Origin: Aliidiomarina shirensis
GTDB taxonomy: Bacteria > Pseudomonadota > Gammaproteobacteria > Enterobacterales > Alteromonadaceae
DNA: 64,000 nt
Reading direction: 5' to 3'
NCBI RefSeq assembly: GCF_003987345.1
Contig: NZ_PIPP01000003.1
Span: 310,001-374,000 of the forward strand
A program made the position numbers and the translations under genes. Below the pieces are notes generated by a model. It did not search any database, was not told the origin of the DNA, and worked only from the letters and a program-made list of their open reading frames with translations. Positions 1-9,583 of the stretch are shown piece after piece (position 1 is the stretch's first letter; the number at the start of each line of letters is the position of its first letter).

Positions 1-262
1 CCCGAAGCGATTCTTAGCAAATACAAAGCTATTAAGTATAGCGCTAGGCTTAGCCAAACTTGTTTACGTGCGCCTGAAATCCATACCGCCACCGGCGGCA
101 GCACAACAGCCAAAAGATAATTCATTAGGTAACCCTCTTCTAAATATTTTTATTATTGTCATTAATCGCTATTTGTTTGTTAGCATCGCCTATCTTGCCG
201 ATTTCAGCAAGGTTTTAGCCCCCTCATTCGTTCCATGCCATTGTTTAGTGGTTCGTTTGCCG

Positions 263-1054
263 TTACCAAGGCAAAGGTTTGCCATCCCAAAACCAAAAGC
301 CCCCACTATCTTTAGCATCAAGGCTATTAATTACCGACCAAATACGCTCGGCCGATGCGGCCGCACTGTATAACTTGTCTGCCGGCAGGCGCTCTTGAAA
401 TGGTTTAGAAAGATCGGTATCCGTGGTTCCGGGGTGAATTACACCAATACAAAGCTGCTTGTGCGTGCGTTTAAACTCGATCGCGGCAGTTTTGTAGAGC
501 ATATTCAAGGCCGCTTTTGAGGCTCTGTAGCCATACCAGCCGCCTAAGTGATTATCTGTAATACTACCCACCTTGGCGCCCAACTGAATCACAAAGCTTG
601 GTTCTTTTTTCGGCAAGAGAGGCTTAGCGCCTTGAAGAATTAATGCGGGGAGAATAGCGTTAACACGAAAATACTCGAGCAACTGGGCTTCATTTAATGC
701 TTCTATCCGCCGCTCTGGCTGCCAGTTGCCATGTTCTGCTGATTCTTGGTGGAGCCAACCAATCGTTGAAAGCAAGCCCGATAACTCGATGTTAGCCGCG
801 CGCCAAAGCTCAAATAAAGCATGTAATGATGGTTCGCTAAAGTTACATTTCTGCCAAATGACACGCCCGGGGTCTATCTCAACGTCGCTCTCGGAGAACG
901 AGAAATTTTCGGCTTGTAACCAATTGAATAATGCTTCGGGGCATTCACTTCGAGCAACGGCAAGCACGCAAGCTTGTGGGTTCGTAATCAAATATTCTTG
1001 TATGAGCGCTTGCCCAAGCCCGCCATTTGCACCAAAAACTGCTACTACTTGCAT
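263..1054 (-). CDS. SDR-family NAD(P)-dependent oxidoreductase
   Basis: Short-chain dehydrogenase of 263 residues, the usual size for a single-domain SDR. The N-terminus has the nucleotide-binding motif GANGGLG (residues 8-14), and the catalytic Tyr-Lys pair appears as YGYRASKAAL near residue 175. The overall pattern resembles the CsgA/YciK-like group of atypical SDRs. The substrate cannot be read from sequence. The ATG at 1054 is preceded by a strong AGGAAGG ribosome site. The gene lies 33 bases downstream of the small membrane-protein gene on the same strand and may be cotranscribed with it. Family assignment is firm; the specific function is unknown. Confidence 0.85.
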   Translation of the reverse strand: MQVVAVFGANGGLGQALIQEYLITNPQACVLAVARSECPEALFNWLQAENFSFSESDVEIDPGRVIWQKCNFSEPSLHALFELWRAANIELSGLLSTIGWLHQESAEHGNWQPERRIEALNEAQLLEYFRVNAILPALILQGAKPLLPKKEPSFVIQLGAKVGSITDNHLGGWYGYRASKAALNMLYKTAAIEFKRTHKQLCIGVIHPGTTDTDLSKPFQERLPADKLYSAAASAERIWSVINSLDAKDSGGFWFWDGKPLPW

Positions 1055-1087
1055 TCCTACCTTCCTCGCAGGAACACCCTGCGTTAC

Positions 1088-1300
1088 TTACAACGATAAG
1101 GTAGCTTGTTTGTGCTCTGGCTTTTGCTTCTCTGAACCAAATTTCTGCCACGCTTTTTCGTGAAAGAAATAGGCCACGGTATTCACCGAAGGCTCAATCA
1201 ACGCAATCAAACCACCCAGAACAAAACTACCGGTGATTATCCAAGTTACGCTAAAGGCTACGAAAAAGTGCACTATGGCAAAGGTGAATGTTTTTTTCAT
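1088..1300 (-). CDS. DUF2061 small membrane protein
   Basis: Small protein of about 70 residues with two hydrophobic segments (roughly residues 4-22 and 24-42). The conserved stretch of glycine, EPSVNT and AYFFHEKAW matches the DUF2061 family of predicted inner-membrane proteins. I chose the ATG at 1300, giving MKKTFTFAIVHF, because a GGGAG ribosome site sits eight bases upstream; an upstream in-frame start at 1315 would place that site inside the gene. Function is unknown. It is probably cotranscribed with the dehydrogenase downstream. Confidence 0.8.
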   Translation of the reverse strand: MKKTFTFAIVHFFVAFSVTWIITGSFVLGGLIALIEPSVNTVAYFFHEKAWQKFGSEKQKPEHKQATLSL

Positions 1301-1441
1301 GATTCGTTCTCCCACAAAGAAACGATAATGAGCGCGCCAAAATGGCTTGCGCTTATATTCTATAATTTACACTGCAAATGATAACAGTTCTCATTTAAAG
1401 TACTAGTGGGAAATTTCGATAAGGGTAAACGATATGCTGAA

Positions 1442-1879
1442 TTATGTACTTAGATTAAACGTAACTGGGCCGTCGTTTACTAAGCTAACCTGCATATCTG
1501 CTGCAAATTTGCCGGTAGCCACGGGCAGGTTTTCTTTACGTAAAATTTCGCAAAAATGTTCATATAACGCTTCCGCTTGCGCCGGTGTGGCGGCAGAAGA
1601 AAAGCTTGGGCGGCGGCCTTTGCGTGTATCCGCCGCGAGCGTAAATTGCGAAACCACCAGAATCTCACCGTTAATATCACGTACATCGAGGTTCATTTTA
1701 TCGTTACTATCGGTAAAAATTCGATATCCAGCGATGCGTTTGGCTAACTGCTCAGCACTTTGCTCGGTATCCGCTTTTTCAACACCCAGCAATACTAAAA
1801 TACCTTGCCCAATTTTGCCTATCGTTTCGCCACCCACATCGACTTGGGCTGATTTCACCCGTTGAATTAAACCTATCAT
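1442..1879 (-). CDS. dtd: D-aminoacyl-tRNA deacylase
   Basis: D-tyrosyl-tRNA(Tyr) deacylase of 145 residues, the standard bacterial length. It hydrolyses D-amino acids mischarged onto tRNA and so keeps translation homochiral. The two active-site signatures are present: SQFTLAAD near residue 78 and NDGPVTF near residue 135. It starts one base after the yihY stop on the same strand, so the two genes are almost certainly cotranscribed. The order yihY-dtd next to yiiD is the arrangement known from enterobacteria. High confidence. Confidence 0.97.
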   Translation of the reverse strand: MIGLIQRVKSAQVDVGGETIGKIGQGILVLLGVEKADTEQSAEQLAKRIAGYRIFTDSNDKMNLDVRDINGEILVVSQFTLAADTRKGRRPSFSSAATPAQAEALYEHFCEILRKENLPVATGKFAADMQVSLVNDGPVTFNLST

Positions 1880-1880
1880 G

Positions 1881-2987
1881 CTAACCTTCTACTGCAGTTT
1901 TCTTGTCGTCTTCCGGTTCTTTCTCGCCGGCCCTTTCTTTTTCGCAGGGCACTCCTTTCTCGCCGAGCACTCCTTTTTTGGCAGGCTCATCGGTGAGTTC
2001 ATCGGCCGGGACTTCTTCGCTTGGTTCATCAAGAAACTCTTCGATACTTACCGTAATTTCAGCGCCAAATAAAATAATATTCCACGATAAATAAACCCAC
2101 ACAATCAAGATAGGAATGGTTGCGAGCGCACCATAAATTAATTCATACGATGGGAAATACTGTAAATATACGCGGAAGCCTAGCTTCGCCATTTCAAATA
2201 AGAACGCACTAATAGCCGCTCCCCAAATAGCATGGCGAAATTTCACAACTTTATTGGGCACCATGGCATACAGCAGCAAAAACGCTACCGTGGTGGTAAA
2301 GAATGGGAACAACATAAGCAACGTTGAACGCAGGCCACCCACATATTCATCCGCAAAGGCGGTTATCGATAATAAATAAGAACTCACGCCAATACCGGTT
2401 CCTACTAAAATCGGCCCCATGGTTAGCACCATCCAATACACCGCTAAGCTAATAATGGTGCGGCGACGGTTGTGCACTCGCCAGATTGTATTCATAGCGC
2501 GATCAATGGCGGATATCAGCATGATGGCCACCACAAATAGGAATATGGCGCCAATTGCCGTCATTTGGCTAGCATTGCCAACGAACTGATTTACGTATTC
2601 TTGTATGGCCTCGCCACTGGTAGGCACCAAATTCGCTAAAATAGCGGTTTCAACAGTTTCCCGCAGCGATTCGAACATAGGGAACGCCGAAAAAATCGCG
2701 AATATAACGGCTACTAAAGGTACGAGCGAAAGCAAACTTACATAGGTTAAGTGGCCTGCCATTACATTGATGCGATCATCGGCACAACGCTTTATGAAAT
2801 GCCGTAAAAACGCATAACTCGTGCTTGCAGCACTCGTTGCCCGCGCCCGCGCCTTTTGCCAATCAATTGGCGAAACCTCATGCGCGGTGGCATTAGATTT
2901 TGTATTTTCAGCCGAAGCCTTTGGCTTTGCTGCAGGCTTTTTCTGAGCTGATTTCGTTTCTTTGCTTTCGGTTTTATCGCTACTCAT
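1881..2987 (-). CDS. yihY: YihY/BrkB-family inner-membrane protein
   Basis: Inner-membrane protein of the YihY (formerly RNase BN/BrkB) family. The core from about residue 45 to 320 has six hydrophobic segments and family-typical motifs such as [19 protein letters not shown] and [20 protein letters not shown] chose the ATG at 2987 (MSSDKTESK); the longer reading from 3089 adds an implausible N-terminus. Both ends carry low-complexity charged tails, a Lys/Ala/Ser-rich N-terminus and a Glu/Lys/Pro-rich C-terminus of about 45 residues, making it longer than the roughly 290-residue enterobacterial protein. The ribonuclease activity once assigned to this family is not supported; the function remains unknown. 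It is the first gene of the yihY-dtd pair. Confidence 0.9.
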   Translation of the reverse strand: MSSDKTESKETKSAQKKPAAKPKASAENTKSNATAHEVSPIDWQKARARATSAASTSYAFLRHFIKRCADDRINVMAGHLTYVSLLSLVPLVAVIFAIFSAFPMFESLRETVETAILANLVPTSGEAIQEYVNQFVGNASQMTAIGAIFLFVVAIMLISAIDRAMNTIWRVHNRRRTIISLAVYWMVLTMGPILVGTGIGVSSYLLSITAFADEYVGGLRSTLLMLFPFFTTTVAFLLLYAMVPNKVVKFRHAIWGAAISAFLFEMAKLGFRVYLQYFPSYELIYGALATIPILIVWVYLSWNIILFGAEITVSIEEFLDEPSEEVPADELTDEPAKKGVLGEKGVPCEKERAGEKEPEDDKKTAVEG

Positions 2988-3131
2988 GCCAATGCCTATG
3001 TAAATACAACTGCTGACATTGTGGCAGGGTAGTTGAATTCCGACAAGTCGTACATTGATGTTCCTCCATCGAACTTGCTTCTGTAACAAAGCTACTTTAA
3101 TCTCGTTATCCGCTTTTAATTTAGGGCTACT

Positions 3132-4058
3132 ATGAACATACGGGCTACAAATTTAAGGATTACTACACCTACTACGGAACAAGAGTGGGATGCCTATTAT
3201 GCGTTGCGCTATCAGGTGCTGCGGAAGCCGTTTCGCCGGCCTCCGGGCTCAGAAAAAGACGAGTACGATCAGGTAGGCGAGCACCGAATGTTGGTAGATA
3301 CCGAGAATAATATTATCGGTATCGGCCGGTTGCACTTCAACAGTAGCGAAGAAGCACAAATACGTTTCATGGTGGTTGCGCCCAAACACCAAGGTGAGGG
3401 CCACGGTGTATTGCTTGTGCAATCTTTAGAATTACTCGCCCGCCAACAAGGCGCCAAGCGCGTTATTATTCGTAGCCGCGATACTACCTTAGGGTTTTAC
3501 TTAAAGTGCGGTTACGAAATCAAAGAAGAAGGCAATACCGTTGATAATCCAATGGCGGAACATCAATTGGTGAAGCTACTCGACCCAGTGAATCATATTG
3601 TTTATCGCCCAACTTGGTGCGGTGAGCTGCAAAAAACCTGGCATACCGAAATTCCCGTTAGCAAAGCGATGGACGTCCGCATATATCAATACACGGGCCG
3701 CAGCATTGAGTTACGCGCGCCGCTTTCACGCAATATTAATGTGCACGGTACTATGTTCGCGGGCAGCTTATACACACTTGCCACGCTTACGGGGTGGGGG
3801 CTCCTGCAGTTGCAGCTACGCGAGCGTGAATTAAAAGGCGCAATAGTATTGGCTGAAGGCAATATCAAATACCGTAAACCCGTAATCAAAGAGCCTCGGG
3901 CTGTAGCCTACCTAAATGAAATGAAAGGCGATTTTAGCCCACTGCAAAAAGGTGAGAATGCCCGAATTAGCATGAGCGTGATTGTACGCGATGGCGATTT
4001 AGCCGGTGCTGAATTCAAAGGTGAGTATGTTGTTCTTGCGCCGCGCGATGACGCCTAG
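3132..4058 (+). CDS. yiiD: GNAT acetyltransferase-hotdog thioesterase fusion (YiiD-like)
   Basis: Two-domain protein of 308 residues. Residues 1-150 form a GNAT acyltransferase domain (RFMVVAPKHQGEGHGVLLVQ is the acetyl-CoA-binding stretch). Residues 160-305 form a YiiD-type hotdog domain with the motif HGTMFAGSLYTLATLTGWG. Enterobacterial YiiD has the same architecture and has been linked to initiation of fatty acid synthesis as a malonyl-ACP decarboxylase or acetoacetyl-ACP-forming enzyme; I transfer that role only tentatively. The gene is divergent from yihY-dtd here, whereas in E. coli it is codirectional. Family assignment is very secure from domain order and motif matches. Confidence 0.92.
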   Translation: MNIRATNLRITTPTTEQEWDAYYALRYQVLRKPFRRPPGSEKDEYDQVGEHRMLVDTENNIIGIGRLHFNSSEEAQIRFMVVAPKHQGEGHGVLLVQSLELLARQQGAKRVIIRSRDTTLGFYLKCGYEIKEEGNTVDNPMAEHQLVKLLDPVNHIVYRPTWCGELQKTWHTEIPVSKAMDVRIYQYTGRSIELRAPLSRNINVHGTMFAGSLYTLATLTGWGLLQLQLRERELKGAIVLAEGNIKYRKPVIKEPRAVAYLNEMKGDFSPLQKGENARISMSVIVRDGDLAGAEFKGEYVVLAPRDDA

Positions 4059-4136
4059 CAATTTGTTGTAGTATCAGTTCGAGCACGGTAGTTCGTTTTA
4101 CGAAGCACCTTTTAACCTATAATGAAGAATACAGAA

Positions 4137-4183
4137 ATGAATGCGATTCATGATAATGATTTATTAAAATGAACCGCATTCAT
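4137..4183. terminator. Hairpin between convergent yiiD and hutH
   Basis: Inverted repeat with 15-base arms (4137-4151 and 4169-4183; one mismatch) around a 17-base AT-rich loop, between the 3' ends of yiiD (+) and hutH (-). It lacks a long U tract on either side, so it may be a weak or factor-assisted terminator or an mRNA 3'-end stabiliser. Confidence 0.5.
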
Positions 4184-4201
4184 GCTTTATTTACCAAGGT
4201 A

Positions 4202-5728
4202 TTAACTCACGCGCAGTGTTACTAACTCAGTAAGCTCACCGCCACGAATCAAGTGGTATATCGCTTCAATATCCGGTGCAAAATACCGATCTTCATCGTA
4301 GAAGCCTACTTTTCCACGTACTGCTGCATGCACTTCTTCCAAAACTTCTGACGATTTCAACGGCCGGCGGAAATCCATGCCTTGTGCGGCACCGAGTAAC
4401 TCAATCGCAATGATATTCGCTACGTTCTCAGAGATATCTTGCAGCCTGCGTGCTGCAAATGTGGCCATAGAAACATGATCTTCTTGGTTTGCTGAGGTAG
4501 GCAAACTATCGATCGAAGCAGGATGCGCTAAGGTTTTATTCTCCGATGCCAACGCTGCCGCTGTAACTTGCGCCAGCATGAAGCCAGAGTTGATGCCGCC
4601 GTTATCAACCAAGAATGGTGGTAAATTACTTAAATGCTTATCCACCAACAAGGCAATGCGGCGTTCGGAAAGCGAGCCAATTTCTGAACATACAATAGCC
4701 AGCATATCCGCAGCAATGGCCACAGGTTCAGCATGGAAGTTGCCACCCGAAAGAATATCGTTATCATCTGGGAATACTAACGGATTATCGGTAACGCCGT
4801 TCGCTTCGCGGCCAAGCACTTCACTGGCATACCCCATTTGATCCCAAATTGCGCCCATTACTTGTGGCTGGCAACGCAGTGAATATGGGTCTTGCACCTT
4901 GCCGCAATTGGTATGCGAATCACCAATCTCGCTGCTTGCTGCCAAAATACGGCGCAGTTCGGCTGCTACGGCTACTTGCCCGGGTTGACCACGCACAATA
5001 TGAATACGTTCATCGAATGGCGTGCGCGAGCCTAGCGCTGCTTCTACTGTCATAGAACCGGCTAAGGTAGCGGCTGCGAATACATCTTCAATTGCGAACA
5101 AGCCATGCAGTGCTAACGCGGTGGAAGCTTGAGTGCCATTCAACAACGCCAAGCCTTCTTTCGGTGCCAATTCGATAGGTGATAACCCGAGTTTAGCTAA
5201 GCCATCTTTTGCGGGCATGCGCTCGCCATTAATGCGCAGCTCACCTTCACCTAACAACGGCAATACCATGTGTGCCAATGGTGCTAAATCGCCACAAGCG
5301 CCAACCGAGCCTTTTTCTGGAACGCATGGATAGGCTTCGTTATTCACCAACGCGATTAAGAAATCAATTACCGCTGGGCGCACGCCTGAGTAACCACGCG
5401 CTAACGAATTAATCTTAAGCACCAACATTAACCGCACTACTTGATCGGACATCATTTTGCCCACGCCGGCTGCATGTGAAAGCACAATACGGCGCTGCAA
5501 ATCGGCGAGTTGTTCTGGCGCTATTCGGGTGCTCGCAAGCAAACCAAACCCGGTGTTGATACCATACACAACACGCCCTTCGGCGAGCACATCGGCTACG
5601 GTTTTTGCAGCTCGCTCTACATCTCGATAAGCTTCATCTGGTAATGAAAGCGTTACGGCTTGCCGATCAACCTGACGGAGTTCTGATAGGGTTAATTGCC
5701 CCGGCTGAATTTTCAATTTAAAGCTCAT
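4202..5728 (-). CDS. hutH: Histidine ammonia-lyase (Cys in the MIO triad)
   Basis: First enzyme of histidine degradation, converting L-histidine to urocanate and ammonia in the cytoplasm. At 508 residues it has the usual length. The ATG at 5728 is preferred because a GGAAG site lies about seven bases upstream; an alternative ATG at 5752 overlaps the hutU stop. Family motifs include [17 protein letters not shown] and the cofactor loop [15 protein letters not shown]. In most members the loop reads ASG, and the Ala-Ser-Gly cyclises autocatalytically to the MIO electrophile; here the central residue is Cys (codon TGT at 5294-5296, residue 145). A Ser-to-Cys mutant of Pseudomonas putida HutH is known to form active enzyme, so activity is likely. 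Last gene of hutC-hutU-hutH. Confidence 0.97.
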   Translation of the reverse strand: MSFKLKIQPGQLTLSELRQVDRQAVTLSLPDEAYRDVERAAKTVADVLAEGRVVYGINTGFGLLASTRIAPEQLADLQRRIVLSHAAGVGKMMSDQVVRLMLVLKINSLARGYSGVRPAVIDFLIALVNNEAYPCVPEKGSVGACGDLAPLAHMVLPLLGEGELRINGERMPAKDGLAKLGLSPIELAPKEGLALLNGTQASTALALHGLFAIEDVFAAATLAGSMTVEAALGSRTPFDERIHIVRGQPGQVAVAAELRRILAASSEIGDSHTNCGKVQDPYSLRCQPQVMGAIWDQMGYASEVLGREANGVTDNPLVFPDDNDILSGGNFHAEPVAIAADMLAIVCSEIGSLSERRIALLVDKHLSNLPPFLVDNGGINSGFMLAQVTAAALASENKTLAHPASIDSLPTSANQEDHVSMATFAARRLQDISENVANIIAIELLGAAQGMDFRRPLKSSEVLEEVHAAVRGKVGFYDEDRYFAPDIEAIYHLIRGGELTELVTLRVS

Positions 5729-5751
5729 TGGCGTACTTCCATTATTTAGCA

Positions 5752-7425
5752 TTAGTTATCTAGCGAAGGTAAATCAAGATTGCTTTCTTTTGCCGCTTGT
5801 TTGGCAATATCGTAGCCAGCATCGGCGTGGCGCATTACACCCGTGCCCGGATCGTTCCAAAGCACGCGGCCTACGCGTTCAGCGGCTTCATCAGTGCCAT
5901 CAGCTACTATCACCACACCCGAGTGTTGTGAGTAACCCATGCCTACGCCACCACCGTGGTGCAAAGAAACCCAAGTAGCACCACCGGCTGTGTTCAATAG
6001 CGCGTTTAGCAATGGCCAATCGGAAACCGCATCAGAACCATCGAGCATGGCTTCGGTTTCCCGATTTGGGCTCGCTACTGAACCGGAATCGAGATGATCA
6101 CGGCCAATAACGATAGGCGCTTTTAACTCACCATTTTTCACCATTTCATTGAAAGCCAAGCCCAAGCGTGCGCGATCTTTTAAACCCACCCAGCAGATAC
6201 GTGCTGGCAAGCCTTGAAATTCAATGCGCTCACGCGCCATATCCAACCAGTTATGCAAATGCGTATCGTCGGGCATGAGCTCTTTTACTTTCTGATCGGT
6301 TTTGTAAATATCTTCCGGATCACCCGAAAGCGCTACCCAGCGGAATGGGCCAATACCTTGGCAAAATAGTGGGCGGATGTAGGCTGGAACAAAGCCTGGG
6401 AAATCAAAGGCATTGGTAACGCCTTCATCTTTGGCCATCTGACGAATGTTGTTACCGTAATCAAGAACAGCTGCGCCACGCTCTTGCATGGTTAACATGG
6501 CGTTTACTTGCACAGCCATTGCTTGTTTAGCGGCCTTCACCACCCCTTGTGGGTTACTTTCACGCTCGGCAGCCGCTTTTTCCATGCTCCAGCCCTGCGG
6601 CAAATAACCATTGAGCGGATCGTGTGCTGACGTTTGATCGGTTACCACATCAGGCGTTACACCGCGTTTTACTAATTCTGCGTATACATCGGCAGCGTTT
6701 GCCAACAAACCAACAGAAACCGCTCTGCCTTCTTGTTTAGCTGCTTCCAAACGCGCTAACGCATCATCTAAATCGGTTGCCTTTTCATCGACGTAACGCG
6801 TACGCAAACGAAAATCGATGCGGCTTTCATCAACATCGCAGGCCAACATGCTAAAGCCCGCCATGGTAGCGGCCAGTGGTTGCGCACCACCCATACCACC
6901 TAAACCGCCCGTGAGCACCCATTTGCCAGCGGCTTCACCATCAAAATGCTGCCGCGCTACCGCGCCAAACGTTTCGTAAGTACCCTGCACAATGCCCTGA
7001 GAGCCGATATATATCCACGACCCTGCGGTCATTTGTCCATACATCATCAGGCCTTGCTTATCGAGTTCGTTGAAATGATCCCAATTCGCCCATTGCGGCA
7101 CTAAATTTGAATTAGCAATCAATACTCGCGGCGCGTTTGCGTGCGTTGGAAACACACCTACCGGCTTACCACTTTGCACTAATAAAGTTTCATCGTTCTC
7201 GAGACGATCGAGTACTTCTACAATTTTATCGAAACTTTCCCAGCTTCTCGCCGCTCGGCCAATACCACCATAAACTACTAGGCCCGCAGGGTGCTCTGCC
7301 ACTTCAGGGTCTAGATTGTTCATTAACATTCGCTTAGCTGCTTCGGTTTGCCAGCTTTTGGCGGTAAATTCACTACCGCGATCTGCTCGAATAACTCGGG
7401 ATTTGTCAATTCTGGTAAAACTCAT
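5752..7425 (-). CDS. hutU: Urocanate hydratase
   Basis: Urocanase of 557 residues. It hydrates urocanate to imidazolonepropionate using tightly bound NAD+ as electrophile. The glycine-rich NAD-binding segment [13 protein letters not shown] lies near residue 175, and the catalytic-region motif with Cys ([13 protein letters not shown]) lies near residue 410, both as in known urocanases. The start ATG has an AAGGAA ribosome site seven bases upstream. It follows hutC after 64 bases and its stop codon overlaps the upstream candidate start of hutH, so hutC-hutU-hutH is one transcription unit. Confidence 0.98.
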   Translation of the reverse strand: MSFTRIDKSRVIRADRGSEFTAKSWQTEAAKRMLMNNLDPEVAEHPAGLVVYGGIGRAARSWESFDKIVEVLDRLENDETLLVQSGKPVGVFPTHANAPRVLIANSNLVPQWANWDHFNELDKQGLMMYGQMTAGSWIYIGSQGIVQGTYETFGAVARQHFDGEAAGKWVLTGGLGGMGGAQPLAATMAGFSMLACDVDESRIDFRLRTRYVDEKATDLDDALARLEAAKQEGRAVSVGLLANAADVYAELVKRGVTPDVVTDQTSAHDPLNGYLPQGWSMEKAAAERESNPQGVVKAAKQAMAVQVNAMLTMQERGAAVLDYGNNIRQMAKDEGVTNAFDFPGFVPAYIRPLFCQGIGPFRWVALSGDPEDIYKTDQKVKELMPDDTHLHNWLDMARERIEFQGLPARICWVGLKDRARLGLAFNEMVKNGELKAPIVIGRDHLDSGSVASPNRETEAMLDGSDAVSDWPLLNALLNTAGGATWVSLHHGGGVGMGYSQHSGVVIVADGTDEAAERVGRVLWNDPGTGVMRHADAGYDIAKQAAKESNLDLPSLDN

Positions 7426-7489
7426 TAGTAATTTCCTTTGTATTACTCACATACATAACGTGCAGCAAAGTGGGGCCGCTATGCTAACT

Positions 7490-8197
7490 TTAATGCGATG
7501 GTTTAAATGTCATGTGGCCACCTAAGCGGAATCGAGAACCTGGGTGGGTAAGGGTAGCTTGGCTCACCACGCCCTCTCGGCCACTGGTGCGCCGTTGAAT
7601 CTGCAAGCACGGCTCCGGTTCATCGAGCTCAAGCCACTGCATCAGTTGCTCTGAAGGCAATACTGCTTCAATTAAATGGCTAGCCTCGGTAAGCGGTGTA
7701 ACTTCACACAAATATTCGTGTGGTGTGCTTTGGGTGTAATCTTGATCTAGGTATGCAGGCACGAGTTCTGGATTTACGTAACGATCTTCTACCTGCACCG
7801 GTTGTCCATTTTCAAAGTGGGTGATAACCGAATGCAACACCTCAGCACCCACGGCTAACTGCAACGCTGCTGCAATGCTTTTCGGTGCTGGCACGCGTTC
7901 GAGTATCTGCACAACCGCGTGATGGCGATGATTTCGCAACCGAATTTCATCGGCGATGTTGCGGATTGTTAGCAATGCCGATTGCGATTTTAACGGTGCT
8001 ACAAACGTGCCCGAGCCTCGAGTACGCGTTACCAAACCTTCTTCCGAAAGCTCATGCAGCGCTCTTCGCGCTGTCATCCGGCTTACCGAAAAAGTTTCCG
8101 CTAACACATTCTCCGAACTAACGGGGTGGTACTCAGGCCACTCGCCCGATTCGATCTTCTTGTAGATATATTCTTTAATGGTTGCAAATTTAGCCAT
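7490..8197 (-). CDS. hutC: Histidine-utilisation repressor, GntR/HutC family
   Basis: Transcription factor of 235 residues. The N-terminal GntR winged helix (residues 5-70) carries the signature ENVLAETFSVSRMTARRALHELSEEGLVTRTRGSGTFV. The C-terminal UTRA effector domain (about 95-230), including HSVITHFENGQPVQVEDRYVNP, binds urocanate in characterised HutC proteins. HutC represses hut genes until urocanate accumulates. It sits first in the hutC-hutU-hutH unit and is divergent from hutI, with a matching operator between them, which implies autoregulation and control of both directions. Confidence 0.95.
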   Translation of the reverse strand: MAKFATIKEYIYKKIESGEWPEYHPVSSENVLAETFSVSRMTARRALHELSEEGLVTRTRGSGTFVAPLKSQSALLTIRNIADEIRLRNHRHHAVVQILERVPAPKSIAAALQLAVGAEVLHSVITHFENGQPVQVEDRYVNPELVPAYLDQDYTQSTPHEYLCEVTPLTEASHLIEAVLPSEQLMQWLELDEPEPCLQIQRRTSGREGVVSQATLTHPGSRFRLGGHMTFKPSH

Positions 8198-8220
8198 GAT
8201 TATTGGACTTTTAGGAATGT

Positions 8221-8230
8221 TGTATATACA
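8221..8230. promoter_or_regulatory. HutC operator TGTATATACA
   Basis: A perfect palindrome TGTATATACA, matching the TGTA-N2-TACA site recognised by HutC in pseudomonads, lies in the 135-base region between divergent hutC and hutI, 24 bases upstream of the hutC start. It would overlap the hutC promoter region, as expected for autorepression. Confidence 0.75.
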
Positions 8231-8332
8231 TTACCAGTTACTTAATTTAAAAATCAAACGCTTTCTCATATTTCGTATAACCGTTAGTTAATATGAAGGT
8301 TTTTGGTAAAACACTAGAATAGGTAATTCGCT

Positions 8333-9556
8333 ATGCCCCTCAATATGCCAAACCATCGTTCTTTCGTGATTCACTCAGTAGCTGCTGCACGCATGAATGC
8401 ACCCGATTTAGGGTTGCTTACTGATGCTAGTGTGGTGATAGCGGATGGGAAGATTGCATGGGTAGGGAAAAGCAGCGCCTTGCCTGCCTCGTTCAACGAT
8501 CTGCCGCAGCTGAATGGCGAAGGTAAGCTACTTACTCCAGCACTAACCGATTGCCATACCCATTTGGTGTGGGCGGGTTCACGCGCCAATGAGTTTCGCC
8601 AGCGGTTACATGGCGCCAGCTATCAAGAAATTGCCGAAGCTGGGGGCGGTATTCTTTCTACGGTAAACGCTACGCGGGAAGCCACTGAAGAGGAGCTCTT
8701 TGCACAAAGTTTGCCGCGCGCACAAGCGCTGCTAAAGCAAGGCGTGGCACATATTGAAATTAAATCAGGGTATGGTTTGAGCCTACGCGATGAACTAAAA
8801 CAACTGCGCGTTGCACGCCGAATTGGTGCTGAGTTGCCGTTAAAAGTGAGCACTACGTTGCTTGCCGCCCACGCATTACCGCCAGAATTCGAAAATAATT
8901 CAGATGGCTACATTGATTTAGTGTGTAACAAAATTATTCCGGCTGCGGCCGCTGAGAATCTAGTAGACGCCGTTGATGTATTTTGTGAAAACATTGGCTT
9001 TAGCCGGGCACAATCAGAACGCGTATTTCAAGCGGCGGCGGCACATGGCTTACCGGTAAAAATTCATGCGGAGCAGCTCAGTGACCAAGATGGCTCAGCG
9101 CTAATGGCCGAATATCAGGGGCTTTCTGCTGATCATCTCGAGTATTTATCAGCAAATGGTATTGCCGCCATGGCAAAATCAGGGTCTGTAGCGGTGCTGT
9201 TACCTGGCGCTTTCTATTTTTTAAGGGAAACGAAATTACCGCCTGTTCAAGCCTTGCGCGATGCTGGCGTGCCAATTGCTATCGCTACCGATGCCAACCC
9301 CGGTTCCTCTCCATTAATACAACTGCCCTTAATGATGCATATGGCATGCGCATTCTTTCGGCTTACGCCAGAAGAAGCATGGTTGGGTGTTACACGGAAC
9401 GGCGCGCGAGCACTAGGTGAACGAAATCAAGGTGAGATAGCCGAAGGCCAACGCGCTGATTTAGCACTATGGAATCTCAGCAGCCCGGAACAAATATGTT
9501 ACGAATTTGGCATTAACCCATTGGCACAATTATGGATCGATGGCGCGGCGATCTAA
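8333..9556 (+). CDS. hutI: Imidazolonepropionase
   Basis: Third enzyme of the pathway, opening the imidazolone ring to give N-formimino-L-glutamate. At 407 residues it has the expected length for this amidohydrolase-superfamily metalloenzyme. Seen motifs are the metal-binding DCHTHLVWAGSRANEF (about residue 70), the substrate-loop IEIKSGYGLS, VKIHAEQLSD and TDANPGSSP with the metal-ligand Asp. It is divergent from hutC across the operator and convergent with hutG, separated from hutG by only 27 bases. The ATG at 8333 is favoured by an AGG-containing site upstream; Met5 is an alternative. Confidence 0.97.
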   Translation: MPLNMPNHRSFVIHSVAAARMNAPDLGLLTDASVVIADGKIAWVGKSSALPASFNDLPQLNGEGKLLTPALTDCHTHLVWAGSRANEFRQRLHGASYQEIAEAGGGILSTVNATREATEEELFAQSLPRAQALLKQGVAHIEIKSGYGLSLRDELKQLRVARRIGAELPLKVSTTLLAAHALPPEFENNSDGYIDLVCNKIIPAAAAENLVDAVDVFCENIGFSRAQSERVFQAAAAHGLPVKIHAEQLSDQDGSALMAEYQGLSADHLEYLSANGIAAMAKSGSVAVLLPGAFYFLRETKLPPVQALRDAGVPIAIATDANPGSSPLIQLPLMMHMACAFFRLTPEEAWLGVTRNGARALGERNQGEIAEGQRADLALWNLSSPEQICYEFGINPLAQLWIDGAAI

Positions 9557-9583
9557 TTTCAGCTGATGAATGTTAAGGGCTAT

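Noticed and set aside
68-1163. Plus-strand open frames of 101 and 145 codons over the dehydrogenase gene
   Set aside because: They lie antisense to a well-supported SDR gene, show no family motif and lack ribosome sites.
1434-1865. Plus-strand open frame of 143 codons
   Set aside because: Exact antisense shadow of dtd, which has all family motifs.
1900-2060. Apparent short DNA repeat in the 3' part of yihY
   Set aside because: It only reflects Glu/Lys/Pro low-complexity coding; units are irregular and not CRISPR-like.
7426-7489. Second HutC operator before hutU
   Set aside because: TGTA and TACA occur but are nine bases apart instead of two, so I do not call a site.
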